Assembly: GCF_037040815.1 (NCBI RefSeq)
Contig: NZ_CP146234.1
Span: forward strand, 1-11,826
Direction of reading: 5' to 3'
DNA: 11,826 nt
Source: Pararoseomonas sp. SCSIO 73927
GTDB taxonomy: Bacteria > Pseudomonadota > Alphaproteobacteria > Acetobacterales > Acetobacteraceae
Both the position numbers and the translations under genes were made by a program. Shown here piece by piece: positions 4,252 through 9,934 of the stretch (the first letter of the stretch is position 1; each line of letters opens with the position of its first letter). The notes beneath the pieces are model-generated. The model saw nothing but the letters and a program-made list of their open reading frames with translations. It searched no databases and had not been told where the DNA came from.

Positions 4252-4872
4252 CTATTTTTTGAACTTCGGCATGAGGCTGGTGACGCTGAAATTGGCCCAG
4301 CATCGCTGCGAGAGCTGCGACCCCGATGGAGGGAATGCAGCGTGGATCACCTTGATCCCCCTCGACTGGAGGAAGTCCGCGACCGGGACGAAATCCCTGT
4401 CGGCCGACACGATCACCGCGACGTCGTAGCCGTTCGACCACGCGAGGCTGATGAGGTCAGTCGCGATTCGGGTGTCTACGCCCTTCTCCTCGGTCCCCCT
4501 CATGTCACCGCTACAGGTGGGGCAGGTCTCCACCTTGTTGTAGCAGTGGGGGCAGGACGGGGGATTCCTCTTCTTCTGCCTTTCCAGAAGAACCGTGTGG
4601 GTTCCCGGCTGCTTGTCGAGCCAGTTGGAAAACCAGTTCTTGAACTTCACGTCGTTCGGCTTGGCCGGGTCGTATGACCCGTAGACGTGCATCGCCTCGA
4701 AGATGACCGGGGCTCCAAGGAGCTGCGCAGCCTCGGCGACGAAGACGCTCGGGACAGGCTTCCAGTCCAGCATGAACGTGCTGTCGATCTGCCGCAGGGC
4801 GAGCGAGAAGTTCCAGAAATCCACGAAGATGCGGATCCGGAGGGGTGTGGCAGTCGGCGCTACTGGTGTCAT
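4252..4872 (-). CDS. NYN/PIN-like nuclease with an inserted zinc ribbon
   Basis: A 206-aa protein of the NYN (LabA-like, PIN-fold) family, whose members are metal-dependent ribonucleases. Seen: the first strand IRIFVDFWNF with Asp18 and Asn21; GVDTRIATDLI with Asp133 and Asp139; VIVSADRDFVPV with Asp158 and Asp160; then LQSRGIKVIHAAFPPSGS and an end typical for the fold. These acidic residues are those expected at the active site. Between strands lies a CPHC (107-110) and CPTC (117-120) pair that should bind zinc. ATG 4872 is preceded by a run of G rather than a perfect Shine-Dalgarno. A sigma70-like promoter at 5012-4984 would drive it through a roughly 105-base leader with a hairpin. Sure of the domain; the RNA target and biological role (RNA turnover, plasmid control or defence) are unknown. 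Lower GC than the mob genes. Confidence 0.88.
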   Translation of the reverse strand: MTPVAPTATPLRIRIFVDFWNFSLALRQIDSTFMLDWKPVPSVFVAEAAQLLGAPVIFEAMHVYGSYDPAKPNDVKFKNWFSNWLDKQPGTHTVLLERQKKRNPPSCPHCYNKVETCPTCSGDMRGTEEKGVDTRIATDLISLAWSNGYDVAVIVSADRDFVPVADFLQSRGIKVIHAAFPPSGSQLSQRCWANFSVTSLMPKFKK

Positions 4873-4893
4873 TGGAACCCCCCCAAATAGATA

Positions 4894-4915
4894 CGGGGAC
4901 GCTCGCGCGTCCCCG
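4894..4915 (-). promoter_or_regulatory. Leader hairpin before the NYN nuclease gene
   Basis: CGGGGACGC (4894-4902) and GCGTCCCCG (4907-4915) form a perfect 9-bp stem with a 4-base loop, 22 bases upstream of the NYN start and downstream of the candidate promoter. It would be in the 5' leader of the mRNA, where it could affect stability or be a target of the encoded nuclease. Confidence 0.5.
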
Positions 4916-4983
4916 GGGTCTATATGCTCGGTTCACAGACACCGTTCTAGCGGCGTGATTCCCGAGGGGTTCTTATGGGGCGG

Positions 4984-5012
4984 CATATATATCTAACAGC
5001 TTTTAGAGTCAA
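4984..5012 (-). promoter_or_regulatory. Sigma70-like promoter for the NYN gene
   Basis: On the minus strand TTGACT (5012-5007), a 17-base spacer, then TATATG (4989-4984): five and four matches to consensus. The stretch is markedly AT-rich. It overlaps the last codon of the upstream gene, so the NYN unit would be transcribed independently of the mob genes. Confidence 0.5.
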
Positions 5013-5806
5013 GTTGAGTTTGAGGGCTTCCGACCTTCGCTGCTCGCCTTCACCTCGTATTCCACCAGCTTGGAGAGATGCCCGCCCCGCGCCGTGATGG
5101 TGCCCGCAACGCCCTCCTCGTGCCCTGTGGTGCCCGCCTTGCTGGAGGCGCCGCCGTTGAACCCGGCAGCCCGGACAATTTCTGTAGCCTGGGCAGCCGC
5201 CTGCTCGGCTGCTTGCTTCGCGGCGATCTCGCCTCGGATGCGAGCTACGCTCTTGCCAGCAATCCCGACCAAGGAGGCGGCGGCTGCTCGTGCGGCCGGG
5301 CTGGCCGGGGCCGCCTCGGCCGACTGATAGGTTGCGATGGCTGCGGCCACAGGCGCCGTTTCTGCAGAGGTGAGGTGGCCTGCGGCCTCGTACGCCCTGA
5401 CCGATGCCGCGACCGCGTCGGCGTAGGCCAGCGCGGCGGCGAGGAGGGCGTCGCTGGCGGTCCTCGACAGTCGGGCGAGGGCTGCGGCGAGGCGGTCCCG
5501 GTCAGCCGGGGCGAGGACATGGCCGCCGTCCATCGCCGCGGCCAGGTCCTCGGCCGCGGCGGCGATCGTGTCGGGCAGGGCGGCCAGCCGGGCGGCCCGC
5601 CGCTCCGCGAGGCGCCCGGCGTGCCACGCGCGGAGCTCGGCCAGCTCAGGCGCCGTGAGGGGGGTGCCCGGCCCGGTGAGGTGGTCGGGCAGGGTGTCGG
5701 CGTCCAGCGCAACGACGCCGAGGGAGCTCTGGACCCCTCGGCCGCGGGCGGCATCGTAGCGCTCCCGGATGAGGTGGACGGTGTCGCCCCGGGGTCGGAT
5801 GCGCAT
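5009..5806 (-). CDS. Unknown 265-aa protein following the relaxase
   Basis: From ATG 5806 the protein opens with a beta-rich unit MRIRPRGDTVHLIRERYDAA and RGVQSSLGVVALDADTLPDHL (1-45), an arrangement I associate with small accessory proteins beside plasmid mob genes. A long Ala-rich helical region (60-225) with coiled-coil character follows, then a Gly/Ser-rich C-terminus ending KLVEYEVKASSEGRKPSNST. A GGAGG lies 11 bases upstream of the ATG, a little far. The frame is open to 6013 but that N-terminus is low-complexity and would overlap the relaxase end and the large palindrome, so the inner start is chosen. It lies 166 bases after the relaxase on the same strand; a structural or accessory role in mobilization is possible. 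No enzyme motif seen. Confidence 0.65.
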   Translation of the reverse strand: MRIRPRGDTVHLIRERYDAARGRGVQSSLGVVALDADTLPDHLTGPGTPLTAPELAELRAWHAGRLAERRAARLAALPDTIAAAAEDLAAAMDGGHVLAPADRDRLAAALARLSRTASDALLAAALAYADAVAASVRAYEAAGHLTSAETAPVAAAIATYQSAEAAPASPAARAAAASLVGIAGKSVARIRGEIAAKQAAEQAAAQATEIVRAAGFNGGASSKAGTTGHEEGVAGTITARGGHLSKLVEYEVKASSEGRKPSNST

Positions 5807-5838
5807 GGTCGGGGGAGCCTCCGGACGTGGAGACGTCC

Positions 5839-5865
5839 GCATACGGCTTGGCCGGCTGTCCGTAC
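5839..5865. repeat. TACGG-N13-CCGTA element, copy 1
   Basis: GCATACGG at 5839-5846 and CCGTAC at 5860-5865. The same layout, TACGG, 13 bases, CCGTA, occurs at 9902-9924, and the two regions match at 21 of 27 aligned bases by eye. This copy lies just upstream of the 265-aa gene, beside a perfect palindrome CGGACGT/ACGTCCG (5822-5839). It could be a binding site for a dimeric protein. Confidence 0.5.
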
Positions 5866-5886
5866 AGTCCGGGCCATCCCCGGAGT

Positions 5887-5951
5887 CCATAGGTCGGGGG
5901 GCCCGATGATGCCCCCCATGTGGGCTGAGAGGAGGGCCCCCCGACCTGTGG
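5887..5951. repeat. Long 18-base inverted repeat after the relaxase gene
   Basis: Arms 5887-5904 and 5934-5951 are complementary at 17 of 18 places (14 uninterrupted, AGGTCGGGGGGCCC), separated by 29 bases that hold a further small palindrome. It begins 22 bases after the relaxase stop at 5973. It may terminate or attenuate transcription before the 265-aa gene, protect the relaxase mRNA end, or take part in plasmid DNA processing. The 5807-5972 gap is filled by this and the elements at 5822-5865. Confidence 0.65.
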
Positions 5952-5972
5952 GCCCCCGGGGGTGGCTGGCGG

Positions 5973-7985
5973 CTACCGTCGGGCCGGGCGCCCCTGCTGC
6001 CCTGCGCTGACACCGGGGCGGTAGGCCAGCCCGGCGCCGGGCGCCGGGAGGGTGGCCTCCTGCTCGGCCTGCCGCCGGGCCTCGCGGGCGAGGCGCCGCC
6101 GCTGCTCCCGCTCCTGCTCCCGCTGCCGCTCCTCGGCGGTCCGCCGGGCGGCCTCCTCCTGCTGGCGGATCACCTCGCGGGCGGCGGCCAGGTCGGCCGC
6201 GGCGAGGGCTGCTAGGTCGTGGTCCCCTGCCGCGATGCGGGCGGTGATCGCCGCATCCAGCCGCCGCCGTTCCCGGGCCTCCTGCACATCGGGGCGGGCC
6301 TCCCACCTGGCCCGTTCCCGCCGTGCCTCGGCCACCTCACCCCGGGCCTGCTCGGGCGCGAGTTGGCGTCGCAGGGGCGCCCCGGCCTCGGCGTGGCCGA
6401 GGTGTCGGCGGGCCTGCTCGGCCGCCAGTTCGGCCGCCTGCACCTGCTGGGTGGCGTCGGTCCAGGGCAGCCGGGCGGCCAAGCCACCGCGGCGCCGGGC
6501 CTCGTCCACCCGCCGGGCGGCGGCCTCGGCGGCCTTCCGGGCTGCGGTGATCTGCTGCTCGATCTCCCCGCGGAGGCGGGCCTCCACCTCGACCGCAGCG
6601 GGTGCCCGGGGCGGTGCACCGGCCAGGATGCGGCGGGCCTCGTGGTCGCCGCGGGCGAGGGCGGCCGTGGCCCGCGTGATGGCGTCGGTGGCCAAGTGGC
6701 GGGCCAGCCGCTCCGCGTGTGGGCGCCAAGCTGCGGCCTGCTCCGGGCCGTAGGCCGCCGCCCACCGGGCGAGGATCCCGGCGAGGAGGCCGCCGCCGGC
6801 AGGCGTGGCAGGGCGGCCGTGCTGGCTGGCCGCCGCGGCGGCAGCCGCCCGCCGCCGCTCCCGGGCCGCCCACTGCGTCAGGAACCGGGCGGCGTCGCCC
6901 GGCTTGCTGGGGTCCAGCGGCGCGATCAGGTCATCGGCGCCGCCCCGGCTGGAGGCGCCTCCGGCGGCCTGCGGCGCCCGGCGGGCAGGATTCGGAGCCT
7001 CAGAAACCGGGTCTACAGCCCCGGAAGGGGTGGGGAGCGCTATCGGGATACCCCCCGCAACAGGGGCCGCCACGGGCGGCGGGGCGGCCTCGGCCAGGGC
7101 CGGCGCCGGGGCGGCTGGGGCCTCCGGGGTGGTCGGCGCCGGCCCGGAGGCGAGCTGCGGCGCCTCCGGCTCCGGGGCGGCCATCCTGCCCCGGACCTCG
7201 CCGACACGGACGCCCGCGAGGCGATGGAGGGCGCCGAGGAGGGTGCCGCCCTGCTCCGCGATCCACACGCCGGGCTTGTCACCCTCCCGCAGGGCGATGC
7301 CCTGCTCGGCCAGCGCGGCGCGCAGGGCGGCCGGGCTGTCAGATGCCCGCCAAGCGGCGGCCACTGCGGCCCGCGCGGCGGGAAGGGACACGCCCCGGCG
7401 GGCGGCGGCCTGCTGCCGCTGGCTCGTGTAGCTGCCCTCGGGCCGAGGCAGGGCGGCCGCGGCCGACACGCGGGCGGCGAGGTCGTGGCGGCCGTCCGCC
7501 TGCAGCGCGCGGGCCACGGCAGCATTCCAACGGCCAGGTACGAGCGCGTGCCCGAGGCGGGCCTCCGCGATGCGGGCCACCCGCTCATGGCGGGGGCGCA
7601 TCCAGGAGCTAGAGAGGACCCGACCCGACACGGGGTCGACCTCCGGCACGAGGGCGTGCCAGTGCGTGTCGTGCCCCCGCCCGCCCGCGCGCGGCTTGCG
7701 GTGCTCCACCAGCATGGCGGCGCCCGGGTCAAATCTGAACTCGGCGCCGAGGTCGGCGAGGATGGCCTCGGCATCCTGGCGGGTGGCGGCCTCCCCGGGT
7801 GACAGGGCGTAGTGCCGGAGGGCGTATGTCCGCCCGGCGGCGATGGCATCCCGGGCCGCCGCGTGGAGGTCCGCCTCGCTCCCCTGCAGCACCGTGATTT
7901 CCTCGTTGGCGTCGCCGCGGAGGACGTGGGCGGCCACGGCGCCCGCGCCGCTGGCCGCCTTGATGCGGGTGGCCTTGATGATCAC
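5973..7985 (-). CDS. Relaxase / mobilization nuclease (MobP/MobQ-type)
   Basis: A 670-aa relaxase that would nick oriT and lead the strand during mobilization. The GTG at 7985 overlaps the mobC stop (GTGA); the longer open frame upstream is Pro/Arg shadow sequence of mobC. N-terminal relaxase domain: VIIKATRIKAASGAGAVAAH (1-20), EITVLQG (29-35), the metal-binding HDTHWH triad at 105-110 followed by ALVPEVDP, then WMRPRHERVARIAEARLGH (128-146). A conserved second unit at 204-268 includes ALRAALAEQGIALREGDKPG and GALHRLAGVRVGEV. A Pro/Ala-rich linker (270-350) leads to about 300 residues of Ala/Arg/Glu coiled coil, ending in a basic tail. The nucleophilic tyrosine is not certain: Tyr54 or Tyr59 (GRTYALRHYA) are the N-terminal candidates. 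No coupling protein or secretion genes are present, so transfer would need a helper. Confidence 0.9.
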   Translation of the reverse strand: MIIKATRIKAASGAGAVAAHVLRGDANEEITVLQGSEADLHAAARDAIAAGRTYALRHYALSPGEAATRQDAEAILADLGAEFRFDPGAAMLVEHRKPRAGGRGHDTHWHALVPEVDPVSGRVLSSSWMRPRHERVARIAEARLGHALVPGRWNAAVARALQADGRHDLAARVSAAAALPRPEGSYTSQRQQAAARRGVSLPAARAAVAAAWRASDSPAALRAALAEQGIALREGDKPGVWIAEQGGTLLGALHRLAGVRVGEVRGRMAAPEPEAPQLASGPAPTTPEAPAAPAPALAEAAPPPVAAPVAGGIPIALPTPSGAVDPVSEAPNPARRAPQAAGGASSRGGADDLIAPLDPSKPGDAARFLTQWAARERRRAAAAAAASQHGRPATPAGGGLLAGILARWAAAYGPEQAAAWRPHAERLARHLATDAITRATAALARGDHEARRILAGAPPRAPAAVEVEARLRGEIEQQITAARKAAEAAARRVDEARRRGGLAARLPWTDATQQVQAAELAAEQARRHLGHAEAGAPLRRQLAPEQARGEVAEARRERARWEARPDVQEARERRRLDAAITARIAAGDHDLAALAAADLAAAREVIRQQEEAARRTAEERQREQEREQRRRLAREARRQAEQEATLPAPGAGLAYRPGVSAGQQGRPARR

Positions 7986-8368
7986 GGCGCCCGGGGGGTC
8001 CGGGGCGGCCGGACCCCCCGGAGCGCCCGCTCGGCGGCGGCCCGGAGCACGGTGAGGTCGGCCAGCGCGGGGGCGAGGTCGGCCGGGGTGATGAGGCCCC
8101 CGAGGTGGCCCCGGTGGGCCACCTGGTTGAGCACGTTGCCGATGCGGCCCGCATCGCCGCGGAGGGCCGCCACGGCCGCGGCGACGTCCCGGCCGGTGCA
8201 CCGGCAGGCCGCCGCCTCGTCGGCGATCGCGCGCAGCCACGAGGAGAGCGAGGGGTGCCCGGCCTCGGTCGCGGCGGCCGTCCAGCGGGCGGCGTCGGAG
8301 CGCTCGGCGCGGAGGCGGACGACCGCATCCCGGCGGGGGCGAGGGGCGGCGGGCTGCTGCTCTGTCAC
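7982..8368 (-). CDS. mobC: MobC-like relaxosome accessory protein
   Basis: A 128-aa DNA-binding helper of the relaxase. GTG 8368 has an excellent AGGAGG site six bases upstream. Residues 15-52 (VVRLRAERSDAARWTAAATE, then SLSSWLRAIADEAA) form a ribbon-helix-helix, and RIGNVLNQVA (75-84) is the motif usual in MobC-type proteins, followed by a helical region to 115 and a basic Pro-rich tail. Directly precedes the relaxase with a 4-base overlap, and lies next to the candidate oriT it should bind. The 3' end of its gene contains a very strong hairpin. Confidence 0.85.
   Translation of the reverse strand: MTEQQPAAPRPRRDAVVRLRAERSDAARWTAAATEAGHPSLSSWLRAIADEAAACRCTGRDVAAAVAALRGDAGRIGNVLNQVAHRGHLGGLITPADLAPALADLTVLRAAAERALRGVRPPRTPRAP
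7991..8021 (-). promoter_or_regulatory. Strong hairpin masking the relaxase start region
   Basis: CCGGGGGGTCCGG (7991-8003) and CCGGACCCCCCGG (8009-8021) are perfect 13-base complements with a 5-base loop. In the mRNA this hairpin ends 5 bases before the relaxase GTG, and no separate good ribosome site is visible. Relaxase translation would then depend on ribosomes finishing mobC, keeping the relaxase level low. Confidence 0.6.
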
Positions 8369-8405
8369 GCGGTCCTCCTCGGCGGGATTCTGGTTGGGGG
8401 TCCAC

Positions 8406-8498
8406 GGGGGCGAAGCCCCCTGGCCAGCTGTTCCGTGGCTACACGGAACACGGCTGGCTCCCCCTCTGAACTCCTGGATTCAGGATACCTCGCGCCCT
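8406..8498. other. Candidate origin of transfer (oriT)
   Basis: Directly upstream of mobC are three nested features: a stem GGGGGC-GAA-GCCCCC (8406-8420); a long hairpin at 8423-8458 (GCCAGC, TGTTCCGTG, loop GCTA, CACGGAACA, CG bulge, GCTGGC); and TCCTG-GATT-CAGGA (8472-8485) followed 6 bases later by GCGCCCT (8492-8498). The last arrangement, a small inverted repeat then GCGCCCT, recalls the IncQ/RSF1010-type nic region; if so, nicking would fall within GCGCCCT. Location next to mobC and relaxase supports oriT. Whether this relaxase type uses that nick core is unknown. A weak minus-strand promoter TTGGGA-N18-TATCCT (8511-8482) overlaps. Confidence 0.55.
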
Positions 8499-8567
8499 AC
8501 CATTTTCCCAAGCAAACCAGATACTTGCGGCCAATTTGTTGACCGGCCGCGCCGGGAGGAGGGGGCC

Positions 8568-9410
8568 ATGGGGAGAGAGGATTCTGGCGAGGATGAGGGG
8601 CCGCGATACCTTGGGGACGCCGAGGTGGAGAGGCTGGGCGGCCTGCTCGCGGCCGGGGTAACGCCGGGCCTGAAGGAGGTTCACGCCGCCGAGGCGGCCA
8701 AGGTCTGGGCCTCCGCAATCCGCAGGCGGACCTACGCCGCGAAGGAGGAGGAGCGGGAGAGGTGGCGTCGGGAGGCCGCCGAGCGCCGGGCCGCCGAGGG
8801 GGAGGAGTTGGTGCCATGGGCGGACGACCTCCCACCCGGTCGCCCCCGCCCCCCGATGCGCCCGAGTGGCCGGGTGCCTCGCCCGTCCGCCGTGCTGCTC
8901 GACTTCTTGGGCAGCCGGGAGGGGTCCCTCCTGCTCCTCATGGTGTCGGGGATGGTCGCCCTCTCCTCATGGGCGCTCCGGTCGGTGATCGCGCCGCCGG
9001 GGGACCGGATGGCCCTGCGGCCGGGGGTTCAAGCCATCTGGTTGGCCAGGCATCTCCGGCGCCGGGCTGAGGGGCGCCCGGTGATCGTGTCGGAGGCCGA
9101 GCGCCTGTGGCCGGAGCTCAGGTCGTGGGCCGCCGCTCTGTCTCCGGAAGGCGTCCGCGAGTGGGCAGGGGCCGGGCGGGTAGGCATCGGCCAGCATCTG
9201 GGGGAACTCTGCCAAGCGGGGGCTGAACTGCACGAAGCCTACGCGCCGGGCCTCCGGCGGCTGGGCATCACCATGAATGGCCTGCCGCCCGCGCCCCGGC
9301 CGGGACGGCGCCGGGTGGAGGGGCTGGGCCTCCCCGTGGATCCGCCGGAGCCCGGCGGCGAGGAGGATGCCCCGCCCGTGCCGGCGCCCGCGATGGGTGG
9401 GCGGCGGTGA
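8568..9410 (+). CDS. Unknown 280-aa protein with one hydrophobic segment
   Basis: ATG 8568 has GGAGG eight bases upstream; the open frame further upstream is a shadow of mobC. Residues 35-80 are a charged helical, probably coiled-coil region (KEVHAAEAAKVWASA, KEEERERWRREAAERRAAEG); 81-107 are Pro/Arg-rich; 118-141 (EGSLLLLMVSGMVALSSWAL) are hydrophobic enough for a single membrane helix; then a helical domain 150-240 with WLARHLRRRAEGRPVIVSEA and a Pro-rich C-terminus. Not recognised as any family. It is divergent from the mob operon across oriT and overlaps the next gene by 4 bases (GTGA), so the two products probably act together, perhaps at the membrane. Confidence 0.7.
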   Translation: MGREDSGEDEGPRYLGDAEVERLGGLLAAGVTPGLKEVHAAEAAKVWASAIRRRTYAAKEEERERWRREAAERRAAEGEELVPWADDLPPGRPRPPMRPSGRVPRPSAVLLDFLGSREGSLLLLMVSGMVALSSWALRSVIAPPGDRMALRPGVQAIWLARHLRRRAEGRPVIVSEAERLWPELRSWAAALSPEGVREWAGAGRVGIGQHLGELCQAGAELHEAYAPGLRRLGITMNGLPPAPRPGRRRVEGLGLPVDPPEPGGEEDAPPVPAPAMGGRR

Positions 9411-9877
9411 GCGTGCTGGCGGCCCTCGCTTACCCGATCGCCATGCTGGCCGCCTGGGCCGCCCTGATAGCGGCGGCCGGATGGGCGTCGGGCCGGGTGC
9501 GAGTCGTCGTGCCCTGCCCGACCGTCAGCCCCCGGCGGCTAGCCGCGGTGGTGGAGGACATGCGGCGGCTCGGCCCTCCGCGCCTGCGCGGGATGCGCTC
9601 CGGGGGGGCGTGGCTGCTAGTCGAGGGCAGCCACCGGGTCGAGGCGGCCCGCGTGCTGGGGCTGCCGATCACCGTGGAGGAGATCGGGCCGGAGGCCCCC
9701 TGCTGGGGGCACGACTGGCCCGAAATCGAGGGCGACGCCCGCCGCCGGGATGGCGCCCCGGCCGGGGCGCTGCTGGAGAGTGCCACCCGGTGGAGGGAGG
9801 TCTCGGTGCCCGCCCGCCGGGTCTGGGCGCGGCGCCTGCGCTGGCCTGGTGTCCTGCCGGGGTGGCTGGCCGTCTGA
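9407..9877 (+). CDS. Membrane-anchored ParB/sulfiredoxin-like domain protein
   Basis: A 156-aa protein starting at GTG 9407, coupled to the upstream stop. Residues 5-27 (LAALAYPIAMLAAWAALIAA) form a likely membrane helix, giving a probable membrane anchor. Residues 31-95 resemble the ParB N-terminal/sulfiredoxin fold: VRVVVPCPTVSPRRLAAVVE, then WLLVEGSHRVEAARVLGL and PITVEEI, where EGSHRVEAAR matches the nucleotide-binding box (G-x-H/R-R-x-x-A) of that superfamily. The C-terminal 60 residues are Arg/Trp-rich. ParB-like domains normally bind CTP or ATP or cut DNA; a membrane-tethered small version is unusual. It lacks the ParB HTH, so it is not a standard partition ParB, and no ParA is in the window. 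Its stop faces the replicase stop across a palindrome. Confidence 0.65.
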   Translation: MSVLAALAYPIAMLAAWAALIAAAGWASGRVRVVVPCPTVSPRRLAAVVEDMRRLGPPRLRGMRSGGAWLLVEGSHRVEAARVLGLPITVEEIGPEAPCWGHDWPEIEGDARRRDGAPAGALLESATRWREVSVPARRVWARRLRWPGVLPGWLAV

Positions 9878-9880
9878 CCT

Positions 9881-9934
9881 ACGGGCAGGTGAGCGACCGC
9901 ATACGGGCTGCCGGCCTGACCGTATGCCGCCCGT
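9881..9934. repeat. Nested palindrome between convergent genes, with TACGG-N13-CCGTA copy 2
   Basis: GCATACGG (9899-9906) pairs with CCGTATGC (9920-9927), and ACGGGC (9881-9886) with GCCCGT (9929-9934). It fills the 56-base gap between the stops at 9877 and 9934. It may be a bidirectional terminator; it also repeats the element at 5839-5865, and the position just after a replicase gene is where ColE2-type origins lie. Confidence 0.55.

Noticed and set aside
3964..4872. Classic toxin-antitoxin pair
   Set aside because: Gene order, 96-base gap and lack of any recognised antitoxin DNA-binding fold in the 63-aa protein give no real support; kept only as a hypothesis.
5839..5865. XerCD dif/cer-like site
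   Set aside because: The half-sites are 13 bases apart, not the 6-base core between 11-base arms of a dif site, and the arm sequences do not match well.
7986..8405. N-terminal extension of the relaxase to 8405
   Set aside because: The extra 140 residues are Pro/Arg/Gly shadow of mobC in another frame; the family begins at the GTG overlapping the mobC stop.
7812..8567. Extension of the 280-aa gene upstream to 7812 on the plus strand
   Set aside because: It would run antisense through mobC and the oriT region; ATG 8568 has a strong GGAGG.
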